From Candidatus Thioglobus sp. MED-G25 (GTDB lineage: Bacteria; Pseudomonadota; Gammaproteobacteria; Arenicellales; UBA868), in assembly GCA_002456995.1 (NCBI GenBank), contig NTKC01000002.1, forward strand, positions 1 to 64,000: a DNA stretch of 64,000 nucleotides, written 5' to 3'. The position numbers were made by a program, and so were the translations under genes. A model generated the notes under the pieces. It worked only from the letters and a program-made list of their open reading frames with translations. It did no database searches and was not told the origin of the DNA. Of this stretch, positions 31,270 through 39,987 are shown one piece after another (the stretch's first letter is position 1; each line of letters opens with the position of its first letter).

Positions 31270-32124
31270 CTACTGACCGTAGTCGAAGAATCCCTTGCCA
31301 CTCTTTCTGCCCAGATAACCTGCGTCGACCATTTGTTTTAGGAGTGGGCTCGGCCTGAATTTCGAATCTCCAAACTCCTCTAGAAGAATATTCATAACGT
31401 AGAGACAAACATCGATACCGATCATGTCAGCGAGTGCCAGAGGCCCCATAGGGTGGCCGGCACCCAGTTTCATCGCTGCGTCGATCTCATCTGCACTGGC
31501 GATACCCTCGTAAAGTATGAATACGGCTTCATTTATCATAGGAACCAGCATGCGATTAACCACAAATCCTGGGCTGTCTTTTACGCTTACAGGTGTTTTG
31601 CCCAGTTCCCGGGTCAGTTCATGGACTCTAGTGAAGGTGTCATCTGAAGTCTGCAATGCTCTTATGATTTCTACCAACGCCATCATTGGCACTGGATTAA
31701 AGAAGTGCATGCCGATTACCTTGTCTGGCCTGTTGCTGACTGAAGCAAGTTTTGTCAGTGACAGCGACGATGTGTTGGAGGCAATAATGGTCTCCGGGCC
31801 GGAAACTTTGTCTATCTCCTCAAACAGGTCGAGTTTGAGAGCCATGTTTTCTGTAGCGGCTTCTATGACGAGATCGCAGTCAGCTAGGTCCGATAGATTG
31901 GTGGTGGTGCTGATTTTCCGAATTGCTGCGTCTTTCGCGTCAGCGGTAATCTTTTCTCGGTCTACTAGTCTTTGCAGGCTTTTATCAATTGTACCTAGGC
32001 CTCGGCTGGTTGCTTCATCTGACACATCCTGCATGACGATGTCATAGCCGGTGAGGGCAGCTATTTGAGATATTCCGCTGCCCATCGTGCCGGCACCGAC
32101 TATCCCGATGTTTCTGATTTGCAT
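31270..32124 (-). CDS. 3-hydroxybutyryl-CoA dehydrogenase
   Basis: This enzyme oxidises (S)-3-hydroxyacyl-CoA to 3-oxoacyl-CoA with NAD, or the reverse. The 284-residue protein has the Rossmann motif GAGTMGSGISQ near residue 10, EAATENMALKLDLF, SNTSSLSLTKLA and the active-site His region GMHFFNPVPMMALVEII. It ends with the C-terminal LADMIGIDVCLYVMNIL and GRKSGKGFFDY motifs. ATG 32124 (MQIRNIGIVGAG) fits the family; the frame extends 11 codons further upstream without similarity. It is the first gene of a minus-strand pair with the HyuA-like gene. Confidence 0.92.
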   Translation of the reverse strand: MQIRNIGIVGAGTMGSGISQIAALTGYDIVMQDVSDEATSRGLGTIDKSLQRLVDREKITADAKDAAIRKISTTTNLSDLADCDLVIEAATENMALKLDLFEEIDKVSGPETIIASNTSSLSLTKLASVSNRPDKVIGMHFFNPVPMMALVEIIRALQTSDDTFTRVHELTRELGKTPVSVKDSPGFVVNRMLVPMINEAVFILYEGIASADEIDAAMKLGAGHPMGPLALADMIGIDVCLYVMNILLEEFGDSKFRPSPLLKQMVDAGYLGRKSGKGFFDYGQ

Positions 32125-32253
32125 TTTGCATGCTCCTGTTCTGATCCACGGGTACATTTACAAGGGGGCAAGGCTAACCTAAACCGGCGGCGAAACCAAT
32201 GGCCGGCTGCGTTCGGGAGATTGTCGGTATACACTGCCCATTAGACGACAACT

Positions 32254-33405
32254 ATGGTACTGATCATGAACAGTAAACAGATGATCGAGCAGCTGGTTGG
32301 ATTTAACACAGTGTCTCGTGACAGTAATCTTTCTCTTATCGACTTCGTGCAGAATTATCTGAATGATCACGGTGTCGCATCAACTCGTGTCGTCAGCGAT
32401 GACGGTGAGAAATCGAACCTTTATGCCACTATCGGACCGCTAGAGGAAGGTGGTGTAGTTCTATCCGGGCACACAGATGTTGTTCCTGTAGATGGTCAGG
32501 ACTGGCACACGGACCCATTTCTGCTGACTGAAGACAACGGCAGGCTTTATGGTCGTGGAACTTGTGATATGAAGGGTTTTATCGGGATTGCCTTATCACT
32601 TGTACCGGACATGAAATTACTGCGGCGTCCTATACACCTGGCGCTATCATATGATGAAGAAGTAGGGTGCCGTGGTGCACCAGCCATGATTGAGCAGATG
32701 GTGACCGATCTACCCGCACCGGAAGCTGTTATCGTTGGTGAACCTACGAGCATGAGTGTAGTCACCGGGCATAAGGGTATTGTTGGTCTCAAGACAACCG
32801 TCCGTGGCTATGAGACGCATTCCAGCCAGACCAATCGTGGTGTGAGCGCGGTAATGAATGCTGCCAGACTGGTCAGTTACCTCAGTGCAATGGCAGAGCG
32901 CCTCGAGCGCGATACGCCGTCGGACAACGGATTTAACCCTCATCATACCAGTATCCATGTGGGCGTTATTAATGGCGGCACCGCGATGAATATCGTTTCA
33001 CGCCACTGCGAGTTTGTTTGGGATGTCCGCAATATTCCTGGAGATGATCCGGATGCTTTGATTGAAGAGTTCGAAAAATATTGTAAGGAAGAAGTGTTGC
33101 CTGAGATGCGGCAGCGATGGTCGGAGTGTTTTATTCAGACAGAAGTCATTGCCCGTGCGCCGGAATTTTCACCAAAGGGGTCTGCAGCGCTTGAATTGGT
33201 GCAAGCCATTACCGGAACTCAGGATACCAGCCGAGGCGCCTATGTCGCCGAAGCCGGACAATTCCAGGCCGCAGGGTTTCCAACGGTAATGTGTGGACCA
33301 GGCTCAATTGACCAGGCGCATCAACCTGATGAGTTCATCAGTCTCGAGCAGGTTGCACAGGGGGAGTCATTCCTACGTCGACTGATTCAAGATCTATCGA
33401 CTTGA
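32254..33405 (+). CDS. argE: Acetylornithine deacetylase
   Basis: ArgE removes the acetyl group from N-acetylornithine in arginine synthesis. The M20 peptidase pattern is complete: SGHTDVVPVDGQDW with the first metal His and Asp, GRGTCDMKGFIG with the shared Asp, YDEEVGCRGA with the catalytic and metal Glu pair, GEPTSM, and the C-terminal His in DQAHQPDEF. TVSRDSNL near the N-terminus is typical of ArgE rather than DapE. Length 383 is normal. ATG 32254 and ATG 32266 are both possible starts, neither with a strong Shine-Dalgarno. No other arg gene is adjacent. Confidence 0.92.
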   Translation: MVLIMNSKQMIEQLVGFNTVSRDSNLSLIDFVQNYLNDHGVASTRVVSDDGEKSNLYATIGPLEEGGVVLSGHTDVVPVDGQDWHTDPFLLTEDNGRLYGRGTCDMKGFIGIALSLVPDMKLLRRPIHLALSYDEEVGCRGAPAMIEQMVTDLPAPEAVIVGEPTSMSVVTGHKGIVGLKTTVRGYETHSSQTNRGVSAVMNAARLVSYLSAMAERLERDTPSDNGFNPHHTSIHVGVINGGTAMNIVSRHCEFVWDVRNIPGDDPDALIEEFEKYCKEEVLPEMRQRWSECFIQTEVIARAPEFSPKGSAALELVQAITGTQDTSRGAYVAEAGQFQAAGFPTVMCGPGSIDQAHQPDEFISLEQVAQGESFLRRLIQDLST

Positions 33406-33416
33406 GGAGTGGCGAT

Positions 33417-34523
33417 TTAGGTCGATAGCAGTTCTGAAACCAGCTGAGCGACCTGTAAGCTGCCGTTGAGAGTCTGCTGCCGACAGGCAGGTTGGACAGC
33501 CAGTAAATTCTCCAATTCACTGAGCCAGTCGCCCGACATGTAGTCTTGTGCTGACAGTAAAATTCCATCCGTGTTGTGCTGGAGAAAATTAACCAGTGCT
33601 TGCATTTCAGGATAATCCTCCCGCACGAAATAGCCAAATCGCACCTGGCTTTGGTAGATCTCAGCGATGGTGCTGTAACCTGCCTTGCCGATTACAGCAT
33701 CGGCCGCATTGATCAGGTCGGGGTGATAGTGGCTGCTGTTTGCCGGAAGAAGACGAACATTCGGTGCCGCCCACTCTTTTCTTGCTTCAATGCCGGCAAT
33801 CACGAAGTCTATTGTACTGAAATCTCGGTGGAGCCTGCTTACGAACGGGTATTCCTGGGGTACACCACCCATAGTCAGAAATACCATCGACCTTTTACTT
33901 TGTAGTCCCAGTGCTTTTCGGGTGTTGTCCCTGTTCTGTCGTGGGGAGCGGGCAATTGGGTTGACATGAATCGCGCTACTTACCGGATTGCACACGGGTT
34001 GTGTTTGGATATGAACCTTGGCATTGGTAAAGACCTGCTCTAGCGCGTCAGCGTATGTCAGGAACGCCGGATGCCCTTGAGCGAGTGACCTGTAGATCCA
34101 ATCCCAGGTGAAGTTCTCGATCAGAACACTGGGAAGGCCAGCTGCCCGTGCGACTGCTATGCCCATCGGTGCAATGTCGCAGATGACCAGTTCACAGTGT
34201 GTATCGGTTAGTTTGTTGGCCAGAGCATGAATTTGCGTGGATTTGAACGGTATCTCGTCGGCCAGTGCTTCCAGAGTACCGGGAATATCTGTATTCAATG
34301 CATCATGTTGAACTAAGCCGATATCGCAGTTCAGTTGATGAAATCGGAAATCATCGAGGGTGCCGGAGAAATACCACTGAGGGATTGAGGAGAAGATCTC
34401 AAACCGCACTTCCGGCCTGATATCGGTCAGGGCTTTGGCGACCGCACAAGCACGGGACGCATGACCAAACCCATGAGAAGTCACGAACAAGGCGACTGAG
34501 CGAAAGCTGTATTGTTCTACCAC
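33417..34523 (-). CDS. Glycosyltransferase-like protein (GT-B, MurG/GT28-like)
   Basis: The 368-residue protein looks like a GT-B nucleotide-sugar transferase. It opens with ALFVTSHGFGHASRACAVAKAL, the glycine-rich HGxGHxxR loop of this group, and carries in its second half VFLTMGG followed by a DAVIGKAGYSTIAEIYQ segment like the donor-binding site of MurG relatives. A similar N-terminal domain is found in plant L-arabinokinases. No membrane segment is evident. The acceptor and sugar are unknown, and no cell-wall or polysaccharide genes are near. It lies 33 bp downstream of gshA on the same strand, possibly in one transcript. Confidence 0.7.
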   Translation of the reverse strand: MVEQYSFRSVALFVTSHGFGHASRACAVAKALTDIRPEVRFEIFSSIPQWYFSGTLDDFRFHQLNCDIGLVQHDALNTDIPGTLEALADEIPFKSTQIHALANKLTDTHCELVICDIAPMGIAVARAAGLPSVLIENFTWDWIYRSLAQGHPAFLTYADALEQVFTNAKVHIQTQPVCNPVSSAIHVNPIARSPRQNRDNTRKALGLQSKRSMVFLTMGGVPQEYPFVSRLHRDFSTIDFVIAGIEARKEWAAPNVRLLPANSSHYHPDLINAADAVIGKAGYSTIAEIYQSQVRFGYFVREDYPEMQALVNFLQHNTDGILLSAQDYMSGDWLSELENLLAVQPACRQQTLNGSLQVAQLVSELLST

Positions 34524-34556
34524 GCCCTAAACCAGACAGATCGACAAGTTGCTCTA

Positions 34557-36113
34557 TTATTGATTGAAGTATTGATCCAGAAACTCAGTAAACCCTATTC
34601 GATCTGCTTGTTCCATTGCCCGCTGACGGTCGATGGAGTCCATGGCGTCTTGTGACATCTGGTGGAGCTGTTCCGCGGGAAGGTTCAGATTGTCAAAGTA
34701 TTCGCCCGTCCTAACAGCCTGAGCCAGTGCGAAATTGAAGAAGTTGTCGTCGTGTTTTCGCATGGCTTCAAGGACCTGAGCTGAAGGAGTGAGGCTTGAG
34801 TCGTTGAACTTATCCTGCTGTCTACGTACCGTATTGCTGTAACCCTTGCCGCCATGCTGATCGAGAAATTCAGCCAATATTTTGAAATGACTCATCATGC
34901 TGCTGCCCAGTTTGGTCAGTTTCTGATTTCCGATGGTCAGGAAGAGATCGGGATCACGGCCTCGTTCAACAACTTGTTTTAGTGTGGTATGGCAATCTTG
35001 CTGTTCAGCGGCAGACATTGGTGGGCTATCTGAGAGCAAACAGTAAAGCAGGAAAAGATCGAGGAAGAGAATTTGTGAGTGGTCAATGCCAATCGGCAAA
35101 AAGGGGTTGAGGTCTATACTTCGCAGTTCAACATATTCAACACCGCGCTTTTGGAGGGCATAAGTTGGTTTCTCACCGGTTTGAATGGTTCGTTTGGGGC
35201 GTATCGATGCGTAATACTCGTTTTCAATCTGTAGCAGGTTGGTGTTCAGTTGCCTGTATTCACCGTCGACCCGAAGGCCGATCTCCTCATAAGGAGGGTA
35301 GGACTCAGTCGTCGCCCGAGTCAGTGACTCGATATAGGTTTCCGTACTGTCCAGGTTAACTTTAATAGACGCCTGAGCATCACTCTGATAGCCGAGATCA
35401 CTCAAACGTAGACTGGTTGCGTAGGGGAGGTAATAACTCGACTCACCCAAGAGTTCCAGATGGTGGTCTCTGTCGTCAAGAAAAGTTCGACAGACAGCGG
35501 GTGATGCACCGAACAGATAGGATATGAGCCAGCCGTAGCGGTAGACGTTGCGTACAAGACCGAAGTAGCCTTCGGACTTGAAATCCTGGAGTGGTACGGT
35601 TGAACCACAGATTGTCCGCCAGCTGCGCCAGAAATCGTCGCCAATTGAGAAATTGAAATGAATACCAGCAATGGTTTGCATCAACTTGCCATAACGGTGA
35701 GCCAGACCAATTCGATAAATGGTCTTCATACGCCCGACGTTTGATGTTCCGTAGTTGGCGATGGAAATACTGTCTTCCCCATGCAGTATGCACGGCATAC
35801 TGTTAACCCATAGCAATTCATCTCCAAGATTACGGTAGGTAAATTGGTGAATGTTGGTCATGTCCTGCAGCAGTGTTTCCGTGTCTCGATGTGGGGGGGT
35901 AATGAGCTCAATTAAGGCCTCTGAGTAATCCGTAGTAATGTAAGGATGGGTCAGGGTTGATCCCAGACGAGAGGGGTGTGGCCGTTGAGAAATGATACCT
36001 TCCTGATTTACGCGGAGACTTTCTTTTTCTAGCCCTCGGCGAATGCTGAGGAGGCTGCTTGCAGCACCTGCCTGCTCGATCTTTCCCAGAGTCCGTGTTA
36101 GCGTTTGGGTCAT
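34557..36113 (-). CDS. gshA: Glutamate-cysteine ligase
   Basis: GshA makes gamma-glutamylcysteine, the first and rate-limiting step of glutathione synthesis. The 518-residue length and motifs are those of the proteobacterial type 1 enzyme: RRGLEKESLRVNQEG near residue 25, TTDYSEALIELITPPH, LLWVNSMPCIL, GIHFNFSIGD and QKRGVEYVELRSIDLNPFLPIGI. The ATG at 36113 fits the family N-terminus. Its 5' end overlaps that of the divergent yjbQ gene, because yjbQ has no start codon further downstream. Confidence 0.96.
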   Translation of the reverse strand: MTQTLTRTLGKIEQAGAASSLLSIRRGLEKESLRVNQEGIISQRPHPSRLGSTLTHPYITTDYSEALIELITPPHRDTETLLQDMTNIHQFTYRNLGDELLWVNSMPCILHGEDSISIANYGTSNVGRMKTIYRIGLAHRYGKLMQTIAGIHFNFSIGDDFWRSWRTICGSTVPLQDFKSEGYFGLVRNVYRYGWLISYLFGASPAVCRTFLDDRDHHLELLGESSYYLPYATSLRLSDLGYQSDAQASIKVNLDSTETYIESLTRATTESYPPYEEIGLRVDGEYRQLNTNLLQIENEYYASIRPKRTIQTGEKPTYALQKRGVEYVELRSIDLNPFLPIGIDHSQILFLDLFLLYCLLSDSPPMSAAEQQDCHTTLKQVVERGRDPDLFLTIGNQKLTKLGSSMMSHFKILAEFLDQHGGKGYSNTVRRQQDKFNDSSLTPSAQVLEAMRKHDDNFFNFALAQAVRTGEYFDNLNLPAEQLHQMSQDAMDSIDRQRAMEQADRIGFTEFLDQYFNQ

Positions 36114-36571
36114 GGAATCTTAATCCGGGGCAGAAGTCTGGCGACTGGTATCAGGAGACAATCGAGGTCGATACTGTTGGTCGAGAGACTCGTGAACTCA
36201 CAGGGTTGATTGACCAGTTTGTCGCTCGATCAGATATGCAGACAGGGTTATGCCACATTTGTTTACAACACACCAGTGCATCGTTGCTGTTATCAGCAAA
36301 TACCGACCCGGTGGTACAGGTAGACTTGGAGCATTTGATGCAGCGTATCATTCGAGATGGCGATCCGGTTTGCCGGCATGCCAGCGAAGAATCTGACGAC
36401 ATGTCGGCCCATCTTCGTTCGGTGTTGACTGGAAGTTTCCTGACCTTGCCAGTGGTTGAACACTGGCTGGGACTTGGTGTGTGGCAGGGTGGATATCTTT
36501 GGGAGTATCGATATCAAGGTCGCAAACGGTGCCTAGTCTTGACTATCCAGGGTGAGATCAGAGCTTTATGA
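36095..36571 (+). CDS. yjbQ: YjbQ/UPF0047 family protein
   Basis: YjbQ is a small conserved protein reported to have weak thiamine-phosphate synthase side activity; its real role is unclear. The family core begins DWYQETIEVDT and continues through GLCHICLQHTSASLLLSANTDP, with metal-binding His residues, DMSAHLRSVLTG and the C-terminal WQGGYLWEYR. The only usable start codons are GTG 36095 and TTG 36059. Both overlap the beginning of the divergent gshA gene by at least 19 bp, which is unusual. The stop overlaps the dusA ATG, so the two are translationally coupled. Confidence 0.9.
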   Translation: MLAFGSWNLNPGQKSGDWYQETIEVDTVGRETRELTGLIDQFVARSDMQTGLCHICLQHTSASLLLSANTDPVVQVDLEHLMQRIIRDGDPVCRHASEESDDMSAHLRSVLTGSFLTLPVVEHWLGLGVWQGGYLWEYRYQGRKRCLVLTIQGEIRAL

Positions 36572-37590
36572 ATCGAATGAGTTCAGTGCTTGGTAGCCAG
36601 AACGTGGCCGCAGCCCACCGTTACAGTGTTGCACCGATGATGGATTGGACTGACCGGCATGAACGTTATTTTCTGCGCTTGATCACGCATCGAGCGATGT
36701 TGTATACGGAGATGATCCCTGCGGCAGCGCTGTTACATGGTGATCGAAACCGCTTACTTGTACATAGCGCGGCCGAGTATCCTCTAGGGCTGCAACTGGG
36801 GGGTAGCAATCCCCGTGAGATGGCTCTTTGTGCTCGCTTCGGTGAAGCAGCGGGATTCAATGAAATCAATATGAATGTGGGCTGTCCGAGTGCGCGTGTC
36901 CAGTCTGGCCGTTTCGGAGCATGCCTGATGGCAGAACCGGAACTGGTGAGCGATTGTTTCAGCGCTATGGCATCAACGGTCCGTATTCCTGTCACCATCA
37001 AATGTCGCATAGGCATTGATGACCGAGACAGTTATGAAGATCTTGAATCGTTTGTTACTACACTTGTAGAAGGTGGTTGTCGCACATTCATTGTTCATGC
37101 CCGCAAGGCCTGGCTAACCGGCTTAAGTCCCAAACAGAACCGCGAAGTACCCCCGCTACACTACAACATAGTGTATCGGCTGAAGCAAAACTACTCTGAT
37201 CTGGAGATTATTGTCAATGGCGGAATCTGTAGCATTGAAGCTGCCCGCTCTCATCTAGAGCACGTCGATGGTGTGATGGTTGGACGAGAGGCCTACCAAA
37301 ATCCTTTTTCACTCGCCGATGTTGATGGGGAACTGTTCGGTATAAAAACTCCGTCACTAACGCGCTGGCAGGTGCTGGACCAGTACAAATCCTATATAGC
37401 CAGTGAAATTGAGTCTGGCACTCAGCTTAAACACATGTCTCGACATATGCTGGGTCTTTTTGCGGGACAGGTGGGCGCCCGGGCCTGGCGCCGGTATCTG
37501 AGCGAGCATGCAGTTCGGCACGGTGCAGGCCTAGAGGTCATCGAAGCGGCCGAACGTATTGTGCGGCAGAAGATGCAGCACGCGGCATAG
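36568..37590 (+). CDS. dusA: tRNA-dihydrouridine synthase A
   Basis: DusA is an FMN enzyme that reduces uridine to dihydrouridine in the D-loop of tRNA. The 340-residue protein has VAPMMDWTDRHERYFLR at the start of the barrel, the catalytic Cys in NVGCPSARVQSGRFGACLM near residue 110, the FMN-phosphate site GVMVGREAYQNP, and the C-terminal helical domain with HMSRHMLGLFAGQVGARAW. The QSGRFGACLM block separates DusA from DusB and DusC. It overlaps the yjbQ stop by 4 bp. Confidence 0.95.
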   Translation: MNRMSSVLGSQNVAAAHRYSVAPMMDWTDRHERYFLRLITHRAMLYTEMIPAAALLHGDRNRLLVHSAAEYPLGLQLGGSNPREMALCARFGEAAGFNEINMNVGCPSARVQSGRFGACLMAEPELVSDCFSAMASTVRIPVTIKCRIGIDDRDSYEDLESFVTTLVEGGCRTFIVHARKAWLTGLSPKQNREVPPLHYNIVYRLKQNYSDLEIIVNGGICSIEAARSHLEHVDGVMVGREAYQNPFSLADVDGELFGIKTPSLTRWQVLDQYKSYIASEIESGTQLKHMSRHMLGLFAGQVGARAWRRYLSEHAVRHGAGLEVIEAAERIVRQKMQHAA

Positions 37591-37639
37591 ACGTTTTGAG
37601 TTCTGTCGTTTCGATTGAGAACTCTGCGTAGGCCGAATC

Positions 37640-39865
37640 ATGATTCAAAAGAAAACCACCCTATTAAGTGTGTCGGCTCTGCTGGTGCTTTTGGCCTTTA
37701 CCATAGGGCTGACAGCATTGGCGCTGAATACCGTCAATTTACGCAGCAGCTTTGCCGAATACATCACTCAACAGACTAAAAGAAACGTCACCATCGGGGG
37801 TGACGTTGAGATGGATCTTGGATTTAGTGAGTCTGGTTCGTTGTTACTGACCCTCAAGACAGAGGACCTGGTGGTCTATAACAATCCCGATTTCAGTGCT
37901 GAGCCTATGCTCCATGTGCCATGGGTTGAACTTAAACTCGGGTTGTTGTCAATTCTGACAGGAGGGTTCGATGTCCATGGTTTACTGATCGAGCGTCCTA
38001 GGTTCGATCTTGTCCGACTAATCGACGGACGTTCAAACTGGCAAGATATTGGGATTCTTGCTGTTCTACCCGCTAATCAAGTGAACGTATACGCGGGCGT
38101 GGTTCATTGGCGCGATCGTATGACTCAGCAGGCGGTAACGCTAGCCGACCTGTCTTGGCGTTCGAGCAGATCCGAGACTGACCCGACAATCTCCTGGCAG
38201 ACTTCATTTCAACTCTTGTCGGAGGTGTTTCGCTCGCCGTTAGCTGTGCGTCTATCGGCAAATGCTCCAGTTAAACTTGGTCAATCGAGTGACGTGGAAT
38301 TGAATGAAGTTGTTGGTAATGTGACAGCGCCTGGATTGGTGTTGAGTATGAGACTGCCAGAGATGAACGTGGGCATAGACAGCGGCAGGATCCATGTGGC
38401 GGAATCAGTAGTGACTATCGCTGCCGCTGGTGCTGAAGTCGCTTTGAAAATTGCCGATCTGAATATAGATACCAGCGCCCGACAGATCAGGGCCGCACTG
38501 CTCGACGCAGATTGTTTTATCGGTCGATTCCCGTCCACTATTACTGCTGATGCAATTGCCATCGATCTGTCCAATCAGCGCATTGTTGTGCCGAAGGTGG
38601 CCGTGACTTGGCTGGATACAGAACTCTTTGGAGATTTGTCAGCTACCTGGGCAGAAGGAGAGCCAGAGGTTTTGGCTGACTTCGATATACCGTCGGCAGA
38701 TGTTCAGGCAATTCTGCGCAATGCCGGCGTTGCGCTGTCGGATTTTGTGTCGAGCGGACTTCGTCCGATATCTCTGAGTGGAAAGGTGCGTTGGCAGGAG
38801 AATCAGTGGGATTTAGATGGCCTCACTGTAAAGGCGGACGATACCATCGTCACGGGATGGGTCAGGAACCACAGAGAAGATTCAGCAGCCTGGACATTTG
38901 CTCTGGAATCAGACGATTTTCTCCTGGTCGATAAGGCGGAAGATGGTTCTCGCTCTATTACTTCTGCGGGTGTGCTTGTCGGTTTGTTGGCCGACCGGCT
39001 TTCAAATCTTCCAGCAGATGTGACGGCAACGGGAAGTATTGTTATCGGGCACCTGTGGATCGACCAGATGCTGACGAAACATGTGATCGCACAGATTCGC
39101 TCCAAAGGAAAAATAATGTCCATTGCTCCATTGTCGGGTGAGCTTTACGAAGGTACTGGCAAGCTGTTTTTGTGGCTAGATCGTCGTGCCGAGTCACCCC
39201 TAATTCTTGTCCGCCAAGCAGTAGGTGATTTCAATTTGGGAAAACTGCTGCGCGATGCGGACGATATAGCTGGTATAGAAGCATCAGCTGATTTTGAATT
39301 AGTCCTGGCGGTGGAGGGAAGGACCGGCGCTGAATTACTCAAGAATGCCCGTGGGGTTGCCACGGTTGACCTGCGTAACGGGGAGCTTTCGGTAGAGTTG
39401 TTCAAGCAAGTTTTAGGGAGTTTCAATACCCAACTGGTCAGAGCGATCAGCGCGCAGTTGCCTGAACTTAAAGTCGAGCAGGCATCGACAACCATTCGAA
39501 TCGATCGCGGTATGGTTCAGAACCAGGATTTTAGATTTGTTGGCCCTGAATTCTGGATGGAAGGTAAGGGTTCACTGTCCCTGTCTGCCGGTGCTATGGA
39601 TTATAGAATCCTGCTTGCTCTTGAGAATGATCTAAGCAGAGATTTAGGCGGTATACCAGTCATTCCATTCCAGATCACAGGGTCAGTAGGTGATCCCAAG
39701 ATTACTCTAGATGTCCAGGAACTGGTGCGATTCAAAATTGAACATGAACTCACCGGCGTTTTGCCGCGACCATCCAGCGTATTACCCGATCAGGCCGCAA
39801 TCACGTTGATCCAGCAACTCGAACGGCAGATTACAAACCTTCAACAGACGCTAGATTCGGAATGA
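37640..39865 (+). CDS. AsmA family inner-membrane/periplasmic protein
   Basis: AsmA-like proteins are anchored in the inner membrane and extend through the periplasm; relatives take part in lipid transport to the outer membrane. The 741-residue protein starts with one membrane segment (about 8-30), followed by GDVEMDLGFSESG, a long beta-rich region, and a C-terminal AsmA_2 portion with RGVATVDLRNGELS, FRFVGPEFWMEGKGSLSL and VIPFQITGSVGDPKITLD. A final coiled segment carries Gln/Leu repeats. It is followed by ilvD after 122 bp. The precise paralogue cannot be told from sequence alone. Confidence 0.88.
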   Translation: MIQKKTTLLSVSALLVLLAFTIGLTALALNTVNLRSSFAEYITQQTKRNVTIGGDVEMDLGFSESGSLLLTLKTEDLVVYNNPDFSAEPMLHVPWVELKLGLLSILTGGFDVHGLLIERPRFDLVRLIDGRSNWQDIGILAVLPANQVNVYAGVVHWRDRMTQQAVTLADLSWRSSRSETDPTISWQTSFQLLSEVFRSPLAVRLSANAPVKLGQSSDVELNEVVGNVTAPGLVLSMRLPEMNVGIDSGRIHVAESVVTIAAAGAEVALKIADLNIDTSARQIRAALLDADCFIGRFPSTITADAIAIDLSNQRIVVPKVAVTWLDTELFGDLSATWAEGEPEVLADFDIPSADVQAILRNAGVALSDFVSSGLRPISLSGKVRWQENQWDLDGLTVKADDTIVTGWVRNHREDSAAWTFALESDDFLLVDKAEDGSRSITSAGVLVGLLADRLSNLPADVTATGSIVIGHLWIDQMLTKHVIAQIRSKGKIMSIAPLSGELYEGTGKLFLWLDRRAESPLILVRQAVGDFNLGKLLRDADDIAGIEASADFELVLAVEGRTGAELLKNARGVATVDLRNGELSVELFKQVLGSFNTQLVRAISAQLPELKVEQASTTIRIDRGMVQNQDFRFVGPEFWMEGKGSLSLSAGAMDYRILLALENDLSRDLGGIPVIPFQITGSVGDPKITLDVQELVRFKIEHELTGVLPRPSSVLPDQAAITLIQQLERQITNLQQTLDSE

Positions 39866-39987
39866 AATCTAGAGTTGGACTTCTATTATTAGATTAGCTC
39901 AGGTGTTGTTTCTGTTATGATTTGCTGTAACTTCTAGCAGCTACCTCAACAGTCGCCGATTTCCTCGGTCTTAAATTGGAGAACGTT

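Noticed and set aside
31517-32047. 176-codon plus-strand frame opposite the hydroxyacyl-CoA dehydrogenase
   Set aside because: It is Ser/Val-rich shadow sequence with no start signal, opposite a clear enzyme.
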